A DNA stretch of 5,977 nt from CAYMDD01 sp964409675. GTDB lineage: Bacteria > Pseudomonadota > Alphaproteobacteria > Rickettsiales > SXRF01. Of this stretch, positions 5,794 through 5,977 are shown one piece after another. The position numbers were made by a program, and so were the translations under genes. The number at the start of each line of letters is the position of its first letter. The first letter of the stretch is position 1. A model generated the notes under the pieces. That model was given only the letters and a program-made list of their open reading frames with translations, did not search any database and had not been told where the DNA came from. The stretch is taken from assembly GCA_964409675.1 (NCBI GenBank), contig CAYPEF010000125.1, forward strand, positions 1-5,977, read 5' to 3'.

Positions 5794-5822
5794 TTGACAG
5801 CGCCCGGATAAGCACCTACAAC
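5794..5822 (+). promoter_or_regulatory. Candidate promoter of tRNA-Ser
   Basis: A perfect TTGACA at 5794-5799 is followed after 17 bases by TACAAC (5817-5822, four of six to TATAAT). Transcription would begin near 5829, some 54 bases before the mature tRNA. The leader contains a small hairpin (CTATG/CATAG, 5831-5835 with 5843-5847). This is the best promoter match in the window. It lies back to back with the lepB candidate. Confidence 0.5.
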
Positions 5823-5882
5823 CATTTTCCCTATGCTATTGCCATAGAACAGCGTTTCAACCTGATCGAAGCGCTATATTGC

Positions 5883-5976
5883 GGAGCGGTGGCCGAGAGG
5901 CTGAAGGCGGCGGTTTGCTAAACCGTTATACGGTTGTAAAGCCGTATCGGGGGTTCGAATCCCCCCCGCTCCGCCA
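5883..5976 (+). tRNA. tRNA-Ser (anticodon GCT)
   Basis: This is a complete class II tRNA of 94 bases including an encoded CCA. The acceptor stem GGAGCGG (5883-5889) pairs fully with CCGCTCC (5966-5972), followed by discriminator G5973 and CCA (5974-5976). The anticodon stem GCGGT/ACCGT (one G-U pair) encloses TTGCTAA, with anticodon GCT at 5917-5919, which reads AGC and AGU serine codons. The long variable arm has a perfect 6-bp stem, ATACGG (5928-5933) with CCGTAT (5942-5947), the identity feature of serine tRNAs. The T-stem GGGGG/CCCCC encloses TTCGAAT. All parts are intact; the window ends one base after the CCA. Confidence 0.97.
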
Positions 5977-5977
5977 T

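Noticed and set aside
5875..5880. TATATT as a -10 box for tRNA-Ser
   Set aside because: Transcription would then start inside the mature tRNA, and no -35 match is at proper spacing. The TTGACA candidate at 5794 fits better.
1..5977. A genomic island or novel defence or mobile system between the two tRNA genes
   Set aside because: All genes between them are core housekeeping or metabolic genes of similar composition. There is no integrase and no tRNA 3'-end duplication that would mark an attachment site, although the tRNA-Arg 3' end itself lies outside the window.

Overview
The window looks like an ordinary chromosomal housekeeping segment of a moderately GC-rich bacterium, most likely an alphaproteobacterium. 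I base this on the Ffh sequence (a TRIDGDGRGGAAL-type G4 region, usual in that class), the lepB-rnc gene order and the tRNA sequences. I cannot place it more finely. I see no transposase, integrase, phage gene, CRISPR array, toxin-antitoxin pair or defence gene.

Layout from left to right. A tRNA-Arg(ACG) on the minus strand is cut by the left edge of the window. A small plus-strand gene (224-628) follows; it encodes an exported protein of unknown function with a possible OmpA-like fold. It converges on ffh (653-2002, minus), the protein subunit of the signal recognition particle, and a perfect 20-bp palindrome sits between them and contains the ffh stop codon. The ffh start faces a divergent intergenic region (2003-2167). 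That region holds a long imperfect inverted repeat of the widespread family recognisable by its spurious VILSAAKDP translation. Beyond it, aguB and aguA (2168-4104, plus) form a tight two-gene operon that converts agmatine to putrescine through N-carbamoylputrescine. A second short palindrome of the TGTCATCC...GGATGACA type separates aguA from the convergent pair lepB-rnc (5709 down to 4170, minus), which encodes signal peptidase I and RNase III. A complete tRNA-Ser(GCT) on the plus strand closes the window.

How the genes fit together. ffh and lepB act at the two ends of protein export: co-translational targeting to the membrane and removal of the signal peptide afterwards. The small exported protein carries a signal peptide of the kind LepB cleaves. 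RNase III is translationally adjacent to lepB. aguB and aguA supply polyamine; the enzyme that would make agmatine (SpeA) is not in the window.

No stretch longer than about 300 bases lacks a gene. The main gaps are 56-223 (weak promoter candidates and small hairpins), 2003-2167 (the repeat plus the aguB promoter candidate) and 5710-5882 (divergent promoters for lepB and tRNA-Ser). The observations worth a second look are modest: the unassigned exported protein, the ffh stop codon inside a palindrome, and two repeat elements that share the same termini.
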